The notes beneath the pieces were generated by a model. That model searched no databases. It worked only from the letters and a program-made list of their open reading frames with translations, and had not been told where the DNA came from. Below, one piece after another: positions 44,177 to 52,960 of a DNA stretch of 63,272 nt. Made by a program: the position numbers and the translations under genes. Origin of the DNA: Atopostipes sp963558565 (GTDB taxonomy: Bacteria > Bacillota > Bacilli > Lactobacillales > Carnobacteriaceae_A); contig CAUWGX010000009.1 of the NCBI GenBank assembly GCA_963558565.1, positions 1 through 63,272 of the forward strand. Direction: 5' to 3'. How positions within the stretch are numbered: the stretch's first letter is position 1; the number at the start of each line of letters is the position of its first letter.

Positions 44177-45202
44177 ATGAAAACTTTTTATATCGGTATG
44201 AAAGATCAATTTTTAGTCATCGATGAAACAAAAGAAGGATACACTTTTACGACACACTTAGAAGGAATGAAAGCGAACCGCTTAGCGATTGATCCACAAA
44301 ATGAAAAACGGATGTATGTAGCAACGGATAAAGGGCTGTGGCGGACGGAAGACGCTGGTGAAAATTGGATGAAAGTAGACAAAGGGATAAAAAAATCAAA
44401 TATCACTGCGGTAGCTATCCATCCGAAAAGACGAGTGAACGGGAATAGTGTTGTTTATGCAGGAACAGAACCAAGTGCTCTTTACTATTCAGAAGACAAT
44501 GGAAGAAGTTGGAAAGAATTTTCTGGAATACAAGAGTTGCCTTCGAAAAGTGAATGGTCTTTTCCACCACGTCCGGAGACGCACTACGTTCGCTGGATCA
44601 CGCCAAATTATACGGATGAAAACTATATTGCTGTTTCGATTGAAGCAGGCGCTGTTATCCATACAACGGACCATGGCAAAACTTGGAATGATCGGACAGC
44701 AGAAGGACCTATTGATGTTCATACCTTGTTAAATCATCCCGATGTGCCAGCCCGTTTATACGCAGCGAATGGGGATGGTTCATCAAATCCTAAAAAAGCT
44801 TTTGCCGAAAGCGAAGATGGCGGTCAATCCTGGGAATACATGAGTGAAGGCTTGGAAGAGCATCCTTATTTATATAATATGATTTTACACCCGAATAATC
44901 CTGAAAAGTTATTCGTTTCTGCTTCAAAAAGTGCAGCAAAAGCTCATCGATCGCCTAGATATTCGACCGTGTATCGAAAGAATGGTGGCGAACCTTGGGA
45001 AGAAACAGCTGAAGGTTTACCACGAGAAGACGCTTATACGCATCATTTAGCAAATGATCCCACGGATGTGAATGGTTTTTATGCATTGAATAACTTTGGT
45101 ATTTATTGGTTAGGAGCTGAAGAAACTGCTTGGGAAAAATTAGATCTTACATGGCCAGAAGAGTATAAAGAAGAACGCCCCTATTTCTTCGTTGTAAAAT
45201 AA
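44177..45202 (+). CDS. BNR/Asp-box beta-propeller protein, cytoplasmic
   Basis: A 341-residue protein with at least four Asp-box (S/T-x-D-x-G-x-x-W) repeats: TEDAGENW, SEDNGRSW, TTDHGKTW and SEDGGQSW. This repeat pattern marks a sialidase- or sortilin-like propeller. There is no signal peptide and the catalytic Arg triad and Tyr/Glu of sialidases are not recognisable. Function unknown; perhaps a binding or scaffold protein. GGGGG precedes the ATG. Confidence 0.8.
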   Translation: MKTFYIGMKDQFLVIDETKEGYTFTTHLEGMKANRLAIDPQNEKRMYVATDKGLWRTEDAGENWMKVDKGIKKSNITAVAIHPKRRVNGNSVVYAGTEPSALYYSEDNGRSWKEFSGIQELPSKSEWSFPPRPETHYVRWITPNYTDENYIAVSIEAGAVIHTTDHGKTWNDRTAEGPIDVHTLLNHPDVPARLYAANGDGSSNPKKAFAESEDGGQSWEYMSEGLEEHPYLYNMILHPNNPEKLFVSASKSAAKAHRSPRYSTVYRKNGGEPWEETAEGLPREDAYTHHLANDPTDVNGFYALNNFGIYWLGAEETAWEKLDLTWPEEYKEERPYFFVVK

Positions 45203-45268
45203 GCGTTGCTAAAAAAGAGGAACATTATATAATAAGGGCAGAGTGTGTAAATTGTAGGAGGAAAAAGC

Positions 45269-46195
45269 ATGAAAATAGCGATAGCTGGTTCAGGAGCTAT
45301 AGGATCTGGTTTTGGATATCTATTAAAAAAGGGCGGGCACGAGGTCACTTTAATGGATTTTTGGGAAGACCATATCCAAGCGGTTCAACAAAATGGACTG
45401 GCGATTGAAGTCAATGGGCAGCAAGATCAGATCGAAATACCTATGGATAAGCCTGAAAATATTCAAGAACAATTTGATGTTGTTTTTATCTTTACAAAAT
45501 CCATGGATTTACGAGGAATGCTCGAAGCGGTTGAGCATACATTAGCGGATGATACAAAAGTGGTTTGTTTATTAAATGGCTTGGGTCATGAAAGAACGAT
45601 CGCTGAATATATCTCCAAAGAAAATATCATTATGGGAACGACTGTCTGGACCGCGAGTTTAGAAGCTCCTGGAAAGACAAGCTTGATGGGAAATGGCCCT
45701 GTAGAAGTGCAAGAGGTAGACCCCAAAGGAAAAGAGGCCGCTTTAACCCTTGTTCAAGTGCTGAGTGATTGTGGTTTAAATGGGGTTTACAGCGAAAATG
45801 TTCATTTTACGACTTGGCGTAAAGCCTGTGTCAATGGCACGTTGAATACATTGAGTGCTTTATTAGATGCTAATATTGAAGAATTACTGCAGAGTGATTA
45901 TGTTCAGCGTTTAATCCGAGAAATTGTTGAAGAATTCTCTAGGGCAGCAAAAGCTGAAGGGATCGATTTGGAAGTTGAAAAGATGATTACTTATTTGAAT
46001 GAAGCTTCTAAAAAAGTAGGCACTCATTATCCTTCAATGCATCAGGATATTAAGAACAAACGCCCAACAGAAGTGGACTTCTTAACAGGAGAAGTAGCAA
46101 AAATTGGGGCAGAAAACGGTTTTGAAACACCAAAGTCTCAAGCATTAACTGAACTTATCCATGCGAAAGAAGATGTATTAGGGATTTCCCGTTAG
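45269..46195 (+). CDS. ketopantoate reductase-family dehydrogenase
   Basis: A 308-residue NADP-dependent 2-dehydropantoate 2-reductase-like enzyme. The N-terminal IAGSGAIGSGFGYLLKKGGHEV binds NADP; FTKSMDLRGMLEA, KVVCLLNGLGHE and WRKACVNGTLNTLSALLD (catalytic Lys) are family positions; KRPTEVDFLTGEVAKIG is the C-terminal substrate site. No panB, panC or panD is nearby, so a different 2-ketoacid substrate is possible. GGAGG precedes the ATG. Confidence 0.83.
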   Translation: MKIAIAGSGAIGSGFGYLLKKGGHEVTLMDFWEDHIQAVQQNGLAIEVNGQQDQIEIPMDKPENIQEQFDVVFIFTKSMDLRGMLEAVEHTLADDTKVVCLLNGLGHERTIAEYISKENIIMGTTVWTASLEAPGKTSLMGNGPVEVQEVDPKGKEAALTLVQVLSDCGLNGVYSENVHFTTWRKACVNGTLNTLSALLDANIEELLQSDYVQRLIREIVEEFSRAAKAEGIDLEVEKMITYLNEASKKVGTHYPSMHQDIKNKRPTEVDFLTGEVAKIGAENGFETPKSQALTELIHAKEDVLGISR

Positions 46196-46309
46196 TATTA
46201 GAAAAATACTTATGAAATTGAGGAGGTTTCCTCCAACCTTTCACAGCAAAAAAGCGATAGGAATTATAGTGTGAAACTTACAAATTGCTTTGAGAGGTGT
46301 GGGTAACTA

Positions 46310-46337
46310 AGCTCGATAGTGGCTTCCATTTCGAGCT
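46310..46337. repeat. inverted repeat
   Basis: AGCTCGA (46310-46316) and TCGAGCT (46331-46337) are separated by 14 bp in the gap before the flavin operon terminator. Role unknown. Confidence 0.35.
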
Positions 46338-46357
46338 ATAGCATATGTCTGTGATAT

Positions 46358-46396
46358 TAAAAACCTCACTCCCGTTCGCGGGAGTGAGGTTTTTAA
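46358..46396. terminator. bidirectional terminator ending the flavin operon
   Basis: A GC-rich stem (AAAACCTCACTCCC with GGGAGTGAGGTTTT) around GTTCGC, with A and T runs on both sides. Confidence 0.9.
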
Positions 46397-46410
46397 TAGG
46401 GTATAAAATT

Positions 46411-47640
46411 TTAACTATTTTCTGAAGCTCCAGAAACAGCGTCGACAGTTTCTGGTTCAGTATTTTGTGAAGCGCTGGAAACATCATCGACATCATTTTC
46501 AGAAGCGCCGGAGACACCATCGACATTTCCACCAACAAGTTCTTGACCTGTCTGTTCTAAGTACCAGTCAATAACAGGTTGTAAATCATGGACATATTCG
46601 TTAATTCCGATATAGTTTCCTTCTTTGTCTTTGATTCCTTTGTAGTTATGCACCACAAATTTATCAGGGCCATGTGTCGGAACATTAATACGGAAAGTAT
46701 CCAGATCCCCCGCACGCAGTTGTTGGATAACCCATTGTACGTTTTGGTAAGTAGCTGGTGGATGACACCCAGCGAGCGGGTTACCGACTTGACTTGGATG
46801 GCGGGCTGCTAGCATGTCTTCTTTTTCTAAATGATAGTTATAGTATAAGAATTGATTATTGCTATCTGCAAAAGTCAATTCCATAGGCATTGAATTTAAG
46901 AAATGATTAATCTGATCCACAGTTAATACACCACGGTCTAATTTGACGTAAGTGTCTCCTTCAACCGCATTTGTTTTTTCAGAAGCTTGTTCAACCCAAT
47001 CCTCTGCATACATATCAACATCTTCAATCGTAGTATCAATTGTGCCTGTTGCATCTAAGTCTTCAGGTGCTTTTTCTTTAATTTCTGGTTTTTCAAAGCC
47101 AGAAACGATGTCTACAAAGCGCACAAATTTCTCTAAGATTTCTCCTAAGAATTTTACAGTCCCTTGGTCTTTAATATTATTGTTTGCATCGAAAGCTTCT
47201 TTAACATTTCCGAGTAAAAATTCATTTCCTGGAAAAACGTAAGCACCAACACCAGGAGATTCTAAAATCTGACGGAGATGGAGCTTTGCTCTGGAAGTTC
47301 CTTGATTATAGTAAGAAGCGCCCATCACCATAACTGGTTTATTGTCAAAAGGATGAATTTTAAAAGAAAGCCATTCAATCATACTTTTTAGAGCAGGTGA
47401 GACGGAACGATTATGCTCAGGAGTTGAAATAATGACCCCATCAGCCTCAGAAATTTCACGCTCTAGTTTTTGAATAGGTGGGGTGTTTGTTTGATCTTCA
47501 CTTTGATTAAATAAAGGGACGTCATCAATTTCCAAAATTTTTATGTCAAATAAATCACGATATTGTTTTCCAACAAATTGTAGTAATAAACGGTTATAAG
47601 ATTTTTCAGCATTTGAACCAACGATACCTATTAATTTCAT
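46411..47640 (-). CDS. FMN reductase - PAS fusion with triple flavinylation tail
   Basis: A 409-residue cytoplasmic protein. Residues about 1-180 are a NADPH-dependent FMN reductase-like flavodoxin fold (IGIVGSNAEKSYNRLLL, ISTPEHNRSVSPALKSMIEWLS, MVMGASYYNQGTSRAKLHLRQIL), paralogous to the next gene. Residues about 240-355 are a PAS_10/DUF438-type PAS domain (LTFADSNNQFLYYN, GCHPPATYQNVQWVI). Residues about 370-409 are a low-complexity tail with three ApbE target motifs D-x-x-S-x-A-S: DGVSGAS, DDVSSAS, DAVSGAS, predicted FMN attachment at Ser 380, 391 and 406. Start 47640 is chosen over 47658 because AAGGAG lies 9 nt upstream and overlaps the earlier ATG. Likely role: NAD(P)H-driven reductase with covalent flavins as relay. 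Confidence 0.85.
   Translation of the reverse strand: MKLIGIVGSNAEKSYNRLLLQFVGKQYRDLFDIKILEIDDVPLFNQSEDQTNTPPIQKLEREISEADGVIISTPEHNRSVSPALKSMIEWLSFKIHPFDNKPVMVMGASYYNQGTSRAKLHLRQILESPGVGAYVFPGNEFLLGNVKEAFDANNNIKDQGTVKFLGEILEKFVRFVDIVSGFEKPEIKEKAPEDLDATGTIDTTIEDVDMYAEDWVEQASEKTNAVEGDTYVKLDRGVLTVDQINHFLNSMPMELTFADSNNQFLYYNYHLEKEDMLAARHPSQVGNPLAGCHPPATYQNVQWVIQQLRAGDLDTFRINVPTHGPDKFVVHNYKGIKDKEGNYIGINEYVHDLQPVIDWYLEQTGQELVGGNVDGVSGASENDVDDVSSASQNTEPETVDAVSGASENS
46423..46521 (-). repeat. three tandem ApbE-type flavinylation motifs
   Basis: Encoded motifs DGVSGAS (46501-46521), DDVSSAS (46468-46488) and DAVSGAS (46423-46443) on the minus strand. Each fits the D-x-x-[ST]-x-A-[ST] pattern in which ApbE links FMN to the last residue. 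The linker between motifs is Glu/Asn/Asp-rich. Confidence 0.75.
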
Positions 47641-47660
47641 ATTATTCGTCTCCTTCATTA

Positions 47661-48269
47661 TTATTGTTCATCCCAAGAGAAGTTCGCAGCAGCCTTTTTA
47701 TTTTCAGCATGATCGGTTGTAATGTGGCTAATTAATTCAATAAATTCAATAAAATCAGCAAAAATTCGATCTAATTCGCTCGCTTCTTCTGGATAGACTA
47801 ACTGACCATCTTCATCAAAAGCTTGTAATGAATGGCTGAGTAAAAAGTCCGCGCTTGGCATAATACGTGCTTTTAGCTCAGGAGCACTTAAAATCTGATG
47901 TAAATGAGCTTGAGCACGAGAAGTACCTAGCGTGCCATAAGCAGCGCCTACAATCATGACTGGTTTATCGACAAAAGGATAAATGTCGTAAGAAAGCCAA
48001 GCCAGAGCATTTGATAAAACAGCAGGAACAGAGTGATCATATTCAGGCGTTGCAATAATAACACCATCTGCGCCTTCGATTTTGTCAGCAATCTCTTGTA
48101 CTTGTGGTAGTACCTCATAATTTTCAGGCTTGTTAAATAGAGGTAAACCTTTTATCTCTACAAGTTCAATAGTAGCTGTCTCGCCATAGTGCTGAGCCAT
48201 ATACTGCAGCAATTGACGGTTTGTTGAATGATCAGAATTTGTTCCGACTAATCCAATAAGTTTTTTCAT
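47661..48269 (-). CDS. NAD(P)H-dependent FMN reductase family protein
   Basis: A 203-residue flavodoxin-fold oxidoreductase. LIGLVGTNSDHSTNRQLLQYM (phosphate loop for FMN), IIATPEYDHSVPAVLSNALAWLS (flavin and dimer contacts) and VGAAYGTLGTSRAQAHLHQIL are family motifs. It is clearly paralogous to the N-terminal domain of the next gene, 20 bp downstream, which suggests a tandem duplication or a heterodimer. ATG at 48269 is preferred over the longer frame because AGAGG lies about 10 nt upstream. Confidence 0.87.
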   Translation of the reverse strand: MKKLIGLVGTNSDHSTNRQLLQYMAQHYGETATIELVEIKGLPLFNKPENYEVLPQVQEIADKIEGADGVIIATPEYDHSVPAVLSNALAWLSYDIYPFVDKPVMIVGAAYGTLGTSRAQAHLHQILSAPELKARIMPSADFLLSHSLQAFDEDGQLVYPEEASELDRIFADFIEFIELISHITTDHAENKKAAANFSWDEQ

Positions 48270-48433
48270 TTTCTCATATCCTCTCAATGTTTAAATAGTA
48301 TTTTTTTCACAAGTTTAGTGAAATAAAAGAAATCTATTTCATTTGTAGTTTACATATTACAATAAATCTTCTTGCTAAAACTTGATCTAGATCAAGTTTT
48401 AGCTTTTATCTTGGTTACATGTAGTCACAATAT

Positions 48434-49375
48434 TTATTCAACAATAAGCGCTTGGACTCCCTCTGAATAGGCCACTTGACCGCTATTTGAGATCACCACT
48501 CCGTCAATCCCTTCTAATTGATTGAGGATATTTAGAATCTTTGCAGTAGGGAAACCAAATAATCGTGTCGTCCAAATTTCACCATCTATGGATAAATCAG
48601 AAATGATCGTCAAACTTGCAATCTCCGTTTCAATCGGATAGCCCGTTTGAGTATCAAAAATATGATGGAAGGTTTGTCCGTCTTTTTCTAAATGACGTTC
48701 ATAAATGCCTGAAGTAACAACGGATTTATTTTGAAGTTTTAAAACAATTTGTGTGTTTCCACGAGAGTGCACAGGATTTTGAATGCCAATTCGCCACTGT
48801 TGGTCGGCTCTTTTTAGAGCAGGTCCGAAGCTTACTAAGTTTCCCCCTAAATTAATCAGAGCTGATGTGGCCTCAACGCTTCTTAAATAATCAATTAATC
48901 GATCCGCAATATATCCTTTGGCAAGGGAACCTAAATCAATAGCCATCCCTTTTTGCGTCAAGAAGACAGACTGTTTGGCATCGTCTAAAAGAATTTCATG
49001 GGGATTGATGATATTTAATAAGTTTTGAACTTCCTCCTCCGAAGGGATACGGGCATCATCGAAGCCAATCCGCCAAGTTTGTACCAGCGGGCCAATTGCA
49101 ATGTTTAAATGACTATCTTGAGCAACACTGTGGAATTTTCCAATTTTAGTGAGCTCATAGAGTTCAGGATGGACGATGACCGGTTGAATACCGGCATTTT
49201 TGTTAATTTCGCTCAGCTCTGAACAAGAATCATTTGCACTAAAACGCTGTTCATATATTTGCAGCTGAAAAATCATTTCGTTGATAATCTTTTCAGGCGT
49301 TGGATGTGTAACCGATAACGTGATTGTGGTACCCATCATATGAACTGTTTTGTTTCCTTCGTTTAGCCACCCCAT
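48434..49375 (-). CDS. apbE: FAD:protein FMN transferase (ApbE), cytoplasmic form
   Basis: A 313-residue enzyme that transfers FMN from FAD to Ser or Thr of target proteins. Family features: MMGTTITLSVTH at the start, MAIDLGSLAKGYIADRLIDYL, LINLGGNLVSFG, SVVTSGIYERHLEKDGQTFHHIFD, and the C-terminal SIDGEIWTTRLFG with the metal-binding Asp. There is no signal peptide or lipobox, unlike exported ApbE proteins, so it works inside the cell. It is the first gene of the operon, and the last gene carries matching target motifs. Confidence 0.92.
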   Translation of the reverse strand: MGWLNEGNKTVHMMGTTITLSVTHPTPEKIINEMIFQLQIYEQRFSANDSCSELSEINKNAGIQPVIVHPELYELTKIGKFHSVAQDSHLNIAIGPLVQTWRIGFDDARIPSEEEVQNLLNIINPHEILLDDAKQSVFLTQKGMAIDLGSLAKGYIADRLIDYLRSVEATSALINLGGNLVSFGPALKRADQQWRIGIQNPVHSRGNTQIVLKLQNKSVVTSGIYERHLEKDGQTFHHIFDTQTGYPIETEIASLTIISDLSIDGEIWTTRLFGFPTAKILNILNQLEGIDGVVISNSGQVAYSEGVQALIVE

Positions 49376-49422
49376 AACTTTTTATGCCTCTCCTCAAAAA
49401 CTTCTTTGTTCAATTTATTTCG

Positions 49423-49464
49423 AATGACATGTGTCATTTTACACAAGAATGGTTAAAATGTAAA
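49423..49464 (-). promoter_or_regulatory. flavin operon promoter with CopY-like palindrome
   Basis: On the minus strand: TTTACA (49459-49464), 17-bp spacer, TAAAAT (49436-49441), then the palindrome AATGACA-CA-TGTCATT (49423-49438), which overlaps the -10 edge and the start point. Its core ACANNTGT is that of CopY/BlaI-type operators. A repressor there would block initiation. Confidence 0.6.
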
Positions 49465-49541
49465 GGTTATTTAAAAATAAACATGAAAGAACTCAATTTA
49501 CGCCGAGAAATGGTATAATTATCGATAAAGGAGGGGTTAAA

Positions 49542-50267
49542 ATGTATTCTCAATTGTTAAGAGATCACGGTTTAGTTAATTTAATTGGCGGGAGCGATTA
49601 TAATTTTCGATTGGCGACCACTGCTGAAGCATCATTTAAACAAGACATCAATCGTTTATTAACTCAAGCAGAGGTGGAACCAAAAGAACTATATACCGCT
49701 AAACAAATTCACAGCACGAACGTTGCTTATTGCGATGGAGAAAATGGTTCTTCATTTATAGTTGGCCGTCATTTTGAAGAGACGGATGGACTAATAACAG
49801 ATAAGGCGGGAGTCGCTTTATTGATTAAATTTGCGGACTGTACACCTATTATTTTATTCGATCCTATAAAAAGAGTACAGGCAAGTGTTCATTCAGGCTG
49901 GCGAGGAACAGCAAATAATATTTCGCAGATAGCCCTTGAAAAGATGATCCAAACGTATGGCTCGAAAAAAGAAGACATACTAGCCTACGTGGGGCCTTCT
50001 ATTGATCAACAAAATTATGAAGTAGGACCAGAAGTTTATGCAGCCTTTTCCCACCACTTTGATCGTGAATTATACTTTGAACAAGTGGGAGAAAAGTACT
50101 TGCTCGATCTGTCACTTGCGAATTATCAAGGACTGATTAATATAGGTCTTCCTGTGCATAATATTGAAGTGGCTACAGCTTCTACTTACACGAGTAAACA
50201 ACTCCATTCTGCCCGAAAAGAAGGAGAAAATTATGGCCTGAATGCGATTGTAACTGCGATGTTTTAA
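49542..50267 (+). CDS. pgeF: YlmD/YfiH-family protein (PgeF, polyphenol oxidase-like)
   Basis: A 241-residue protein of the DUF152 family. IKFADCTPIILFDP and ASVHSGWRGTANN contain the Cys and His that form the metal site; HSTNV near residue 60 supplies another His. Relatives have been described as peptidoglycan editing factor, purine nucleoside phosphorylase and laccase. AAAGGAGG precedes the ATG and TATAAT lies at 49512-49517. It is divergent from apbE, separated by 166 bp. Confidence 0.85.
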   Translation: MYSQLLRDHGLVNLIGGSDYNFRLATTAEASFKQDINRLLTQAEVEPKELYTAKQIHSTNVAYCDGENGSSFIVGRHFEETDGLITDKAGVALLIKFADCTPIILFDPIKRVQASVHSGWRGTANNISQIALEKMIQTYGSKKEDILAYVGPSIDQQNYEVGPEVYAAFSHHFDRELYFEQVGEKYLLDLSLANYQGLINIGLPVHNIEVATASTYTSKQLHSARKEGENYGLNAIVTAMF

Positions 50268-50470
50268 TTGGCAGAAAACTCAAGAGAAACGAATAAATAT
50301 TACAACATAAGGCCAAGGATATAATACTTATCCTATAAAAGTGTACGAACGGATTATTCCTAGAAACATTTCTGCTTTTTCTCTTGTTAGTATTTTATTT
50401 TGAAAAAATGTGATAAAATAAAAGCTACGAAAAATACTACTCGAGATTAAACTCAAAAAAGGAGAATACA

Positions 50471-51520
50471 ATGAAAATCTATTTAATTTATGGCGGAAAA
50501 AGTGCTGAGCACGATATTTCAATTATTTCTGCTTACCATATTTTACAAGAAGTTTATTATGAATATTACCAAGTAATTCCTGTCTATATCACTACAGAAG
50601 GGAATTGGTTAAAAGGAGATCTGATTGATTCTAAAGAAGAAGTTCCAACGCTTGCAGAATTAAGAAATGTTAAACATCGTCCTTTTGATTTTTCAGAATT
50701 GAAAGAAGAAGAGAGCGTTGTGTTCCCAGTGCTACATGGTCCAAATGGAGAAGATGGGACGGTCCAAGGGCTGTTTGAAACACTAGATGTTCCTTATGTA
50801 GGAGCAGGCGTATTAGCGAGTGCTGCAGGAATGGACAAAATTATTAGTAAGGTTTTATTCCAAGACGCTGGTATTCCAATTGTCCCTTACGAAACAGTAA
50901 CACCTAATGAATGGGAAACAAGACCTGAAGAAGTGGTTGAAAAAATAGTCGAACATTTGCCTTATCCGATGTACGTAAAGCCAGCGAACTTAGGCTCTAG
51001 TGTGGGGATCTCTGAGGTCAATAACGTTGAAGAGCTAAAAGCAGGAATCGAATTGGCTTTTGAATACGACCATCGCGTGCTGATTGAAGAAGGAATTCGT
51101 GCGACAGAGGTCGAAGTCGCTGTATTAGGAAATGAAGATGTACATACTTCTGTTGTAGGTGCTTTGGTGAAAGAAGAGCAGTTTTATGATTATGAATCTA
51201 AATATTTAGACAATGAAGTGACGCTGCAAATTCCTGCAAACTTACCGAAAGAAATTTCGAATACATTACGCGAATATGCGACAAAAGCTTTTATTGCCAT
51301 TGATGGCAGTGGCTTAGCTCGTGTTGACTTTTTCGTGACTGAAGATGAAGAATTATATATCAATGAAATTAATACTTTCCCAGGTTTCACACCAATTAGT
51401 ATGTATCCAAAATTATGGGAAGAGACTGGCCTTTCTTATGGTGACGTCATTGAAGAGTTGGTTCAATTAGCAGTCGCTAGACACGAAGTTCGTGAAAAGC
51501 GTTATGGGAAACAAAGATAA
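50471..51520 (+). CDS. ddl: D-alanine--D-alanine ligase
   Basis: A 349-residue ATP-grasp ligase for the D-Ala-D-Ala dipeptide of peptidoglycan. LIYGGKSAEHDISIISA, VFPVLHGPNGEDGTVQG, YVKPANLGSSVGI, ARVDFFVTEDEELYINEINTFPGFTPISMYP are standard. The active-site Tyr-type loop SKYLDNEVT indicates a D-Ala rather than D-Lac ligase. It precedes murF by 39 bp, so the two enzymes that make and attach the dipeptide are co-transcribed. Confidence 0.95.
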   Translation: MKIYLIYGGKSAEHDISIISAYHILQEVYYEYYQVIPVYITTEGNWLKGDLIDSKEEVPTLAELRNVKHRPFDFSELKEEESVVFPVLHGPNGEDGTVQGLFETLDVPYVGAGVLASAAGMDKIISKVLFQDAGIPIVPYETVTPNEWETRPEEVVEKIVEHLPYPMYVKPANLGSSVGISEVNNVEELKAGIELAFEYDHRVLIEEGIRATEVEVAVLGNEDVHTSVVGALVKEEQFYDYESKYLDNEVTLQIPANLPKEISNTLREYATKAFIAIDGSGLARVDFFVTEDEELYINEINTFPGFTPISMYPKLWEETGLSYGDVIEELVQLAVARHEVREKRYGKQR

Positions 51521-51559
51521 AGATTCAGTTTAAAAAAATAAAAAGTATGAGGCGATTAA

Positions 51560-52960
51560 ATGATCCGTTGGAAATTAACAGATATTGCACATGCGGTGGG
51601 CGGTGACCTAATTAATCCACCCGAAGAAGAATTATATGTAACAAGTATGAACACAGACTCAAGAGAAATAGCCGTTGGAGCTATTTTTGCGCCGATTATA
51701 GCGGAACGTAATGGACATGATTTTGTAGATGATGCGGTTGCTGCTGGAGCGGTGGCTTCGTTTTGGAGTGATAATCTAAAACAAGCGCCTGCTGATCTTC
51801 CACTCATTTTAGTGGAGGATACAGAAAAAGCATTGCATCAATTTGGGAAATGGCATTTAAATAAAGTGAACCCGAAGGTAGTTGGCATTACGGGCAGTAA
51901 CGGAAAAACAACAACAAAAGATATGGCCGATGCTGTTTTGAGCACAAAATATATTACACATAAGACACCTGGCAATGAAAATAATCAGCTAGGTGTTCCA
52001 CGAACTTTATTGTCGATGCCTACGACAACAGAGATTTTGATTCTTGAAATGGGGATGAGTGCTCCCAATGAAATTTCTGTTCTGTCAGAAATAGCAGAGC
52101 CAGATGTTGCCGTTATTACGATGATCGGGGAATCGCACATTCAAGCTTTTGGCTCGCGTGAAAATATAGCTAAAGAAAAATTAGATATTTTAACAGGTTT
52201 AAAAGAAGATGGCTTATTCATTCATCCTGAAGACGAAGAATTGATTACGGAGCACTTTGATCACTCTCTCCGGAATAAGACATTCGGAAAAGACGACAAA
52301 GCGGATATTTTTGCGTATGATATAGTAGGAGATGCTAAAAAGACAACATTCAAGGTGCGTGATAAAAATAAAGGGATAGAAAATGCAGAAACGGTGACTA
52401 TACCTGTGCCCGGAAAGTATAACGTTCAAAATGCATTAATCGCTCTCTTAGTTGGCTTGGAATTTGGAGTAACATTGGCAGAGGCCAAAGCTGGGCTAGA
52501 AAAGATGACCCTCACTAAAAACCGTTTAGAATGGATTGAAGGAAAAAATAATATCCAACTTTTAAATGATGCTTATAACGCAAGTCCGACTTCTATGAAA
52601 GCCGCATTAGATTATTTCGCGGGAATTGACGTGGACGGTGATAAGCTGGTTGTTTTAGGAGATATTTTAGAGTTAGGTGAAGCGTCTAAAGAATTCCACG
52701 AAAACCTAGCTGAGGCGATTGACTTCGATCAATATAAAGCCGTCTATCTATATGGAGAAGAAATGAAAGCTCTCTATGATAAGGTTTCTGAAGACAATCA
52801 GTCTGAAAAAGTTCAATATTTTTCAGGTTCGAAGGACGCTTTAATTGCAGCGATTGAAAAAAATGCGGCAGCTGGCGATTCCATCTTATTTAAATCCAGC
52901 AATGGAACAGATTTAATTGCAGTTGTTGATGCATTACGAGCAGAAAAAACAGACGAATAA
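51560..52960 (+). CDS. murF: UDP-MurNAc-tripeptide--D-alanyl-D-alanine ligase
   Basis: A 466-residue Mur ligase adding D-Ala-D-Ala to the stem tripeptide. The ATP loop VVGITGSNGKTTTKDM, NENNQLGVPRTLL, EMGMSAPNEISVLS and the C-terminal NDAYNASPTSMKAALDYF are intact. It follows ddl directly. In many relatives a DEAD-box helicase gene follows murF; here a structured non-coding stretch and mazEF follow instead. Confidence 0.95.
   Translation: MIRWKLTDIAHAVGGDLINPPEEELYVTSMNTDSREIAVGAIFAPIIAERNGHDFVDDAVAAGAVASFWSDNLKQAPADLPLILVEDTEKALHQFGKWHLNKVNPKVVGITGSNGKTTTKDMADAVLSTKYITHKTPGNENNQLGVPRTLLSMPTTTEILILEMGMSAPNEISVLSEIAEPDVAVITMIGESHIQAFGSRENIAKEKLDILTGLKEDGLFIHPEDEELITEHFDHSLRNKTFGKDDKADIFAYDIVGDAKKTTFKVRDKNKGIENAETVTIPVPGKYNVQNALIALLVGLEFGVTLAEAKAGLEKMTLTKNRLEWIEGKNNIQLLNDAYNASPTSMKAALDYFAGIDVDGDKLVVLGDILELGEASKEFHENLAEAIDFDQYKAVYLYGEEMKALYDKVSEDNQSEKVQYFSGSKDALIAAIEKNAAAGDSILFKSSNGTDLIAVVDALRAEKTDE

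Noticed and set aside
47020..47080. LDATGT in the linker of the FMN reductase-PAS protein as a fourth flavinylation site
   Set aside because: The spacing does not fit D-x-x-[ST]-x-A-[ST].
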